From NCBI GenBank assembly GCA_021850405.1, contig JAJZMA010000049.1, positions 1-6,589 on the forward strand: a stretch of 6,589 nt of DNA. The letters run 5' to 3'. Each line of letters begins with the position of its first letter. The stretch's first letter is position 1. The notes below the pieces were generated by a model that worked only from the letters and a program-made list of their open reading frames with translations, had not been told where the DNA came from and did no database searches. Positions 6,248 to 6,589 of this stretch are shown piece after piece. Both the position numbers and the translations under genes were made by a program. This stretch comes from a bacterium. GTDB lineage: Bacteria > Chloroflexota > Dormibacteria > Aeolococcales > Aeolococcaceae.

Positions 6248-6589
6248 GTGAGAACAGTCGCTGAGTTGAAGCCGAACCTGGAACGGGTCGATCCACTGGT
6301 GTGTGGCCTGCTGGAACAGGAATTGCAGCGTCAGGAAGACACACTTGAGCTGATTCCCTCCGAGAACCTGGCCTCGCCTGCAGTCCTGGAGGCTCTGGGA
6401 TCCTGGCTGAACAATAAATATGCCGAAGGCACGCCGGGAAAGCGCTACTACGGTGGATGCCAGGTTGTGGATCAGGTGGAAAACGTTGCAAGGGAGCGCG
6501 CATGCACTCTTTTTGGCAGTGAGTATGCCAATGTGCAACCACACTGTGGCTCCAGTGCAAATATGGCTGTCTATGCAGCAATGCTGGAG
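6248..6589 (+). CDS. glyA: Serine hydroxymethyltransferase, 5' part (runs off the window)
   Basis: The 114 N-terminal residues belong to the PLP enzyme that interconverts serine plus tetrahydrofolate with glycine plus 5,10-methylene-THF. Visible signatures are [20 protein letters not shown] (usual form LIASEN--SPAV), [21 protein letters not shown] and [20 protein letters not shown], all at their normal distances. The usual PHSGSQAN or PHSGAQAN is PHCGSSAN here, so a cysteine replaces the first serine of a loop that contacts the cofactor phosphate in known structures. GTG 6248 is favoured by its GAGGTG; GTG 6239 would add three residues. Linkage of glyA to the prfA-prmC-sua5 cluster is common in Firmicutes-like genomes. 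About three quarters of the gene is missing to the right. Confidence 0.96.
   Translation, partial: MRTVAELKPNLERVDPLVCGLLEQELQRQEDTLELIPSENLASPAVLEALGSWLNNKYAEGTPGKRYYGGCQVVDQVENVARERACTLFGSEYANVQPHCGSSANMAVYAAMLE

Noticed and set aside
1..6589. CRISPR arrays, tRNA or rRNA genes, toxin-antitoxin or defence genes
   Set aside because: No regularly spaced repeats, no tRNA-like cloverleaf with a TTCGA-type arm, and no motif of such systems was seen on either strand.

Overview
This 6.6 kb window is bacterial, about 58-60% G+C by eye, with genes packed on the + strand. The right-hand two thirds is a housekeeping cluster: rpmE (L31), a DUF1385/YqhQ-type membrane protein, prfA (RF1), prmC, a TsaC/Sua5 (YrdC) gene and glyA, which runs off the right edge. 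This order is familiar from Firmicutes and some Chloroflexota-like lineages. GTG starts, very short intergenic gaps and C-type (zinc) L31 fit that, but the phylum cannot be fixed from sequence reading alone. rho, which often precedes rpmE, is not here.

Layout: (1) Positions 1-536 are the right end of an IS1380-family insertion sequence. The 3' end of its transposase is split by a one-base deletion near 119, and about 215 bp of non-coding tail ends in an inverted-repeat-like end near 520-536. (2) Positions 537-888 have no recognisable gene. An open frame of about 100 codons (532-831) directly abuts the IS and may be the remnant of an interrupted gene. (3) Positions 889-2133 encode an uncharacterised radical SAM protein with a CxxxCxxC cluster placed unusually far from the N terminus. 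(4) Positions 2134-2310 hold overlapping GC-rich inverted repeats, a likely promoter, GTAT/ATAC palindromes and the rpmE ribosome binding site. (5) Positions 2311-6589 form one probable operon. Gaps between genes run from 0 to about 73 bp, with stops and starts abutting in three places.

How the genes fit together: RF1 releases the peptide at UAA/UAG, PrmC methylates the GGQ glutamine of RF1, L31 is a 50S protein, and TsaC makes threonylcarbamoyl-AMP for the t6A37 modification of ANN-decoding tRNAs. The operon is therefore built around translation fidelity and termination. GlyA supplies glycine and one-carbon units. The DUF1385 protein is a conserved but unassigned membrane companion. The radical SAM protein is the least understood gene and the most interesting one; I see no sequence evidence tying it to the translation operon beyond adjacency.

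I found no tRNA, rRNA, CRISPR array, phage or defence gene, and nothing that clearly forms a new multi-gene system.
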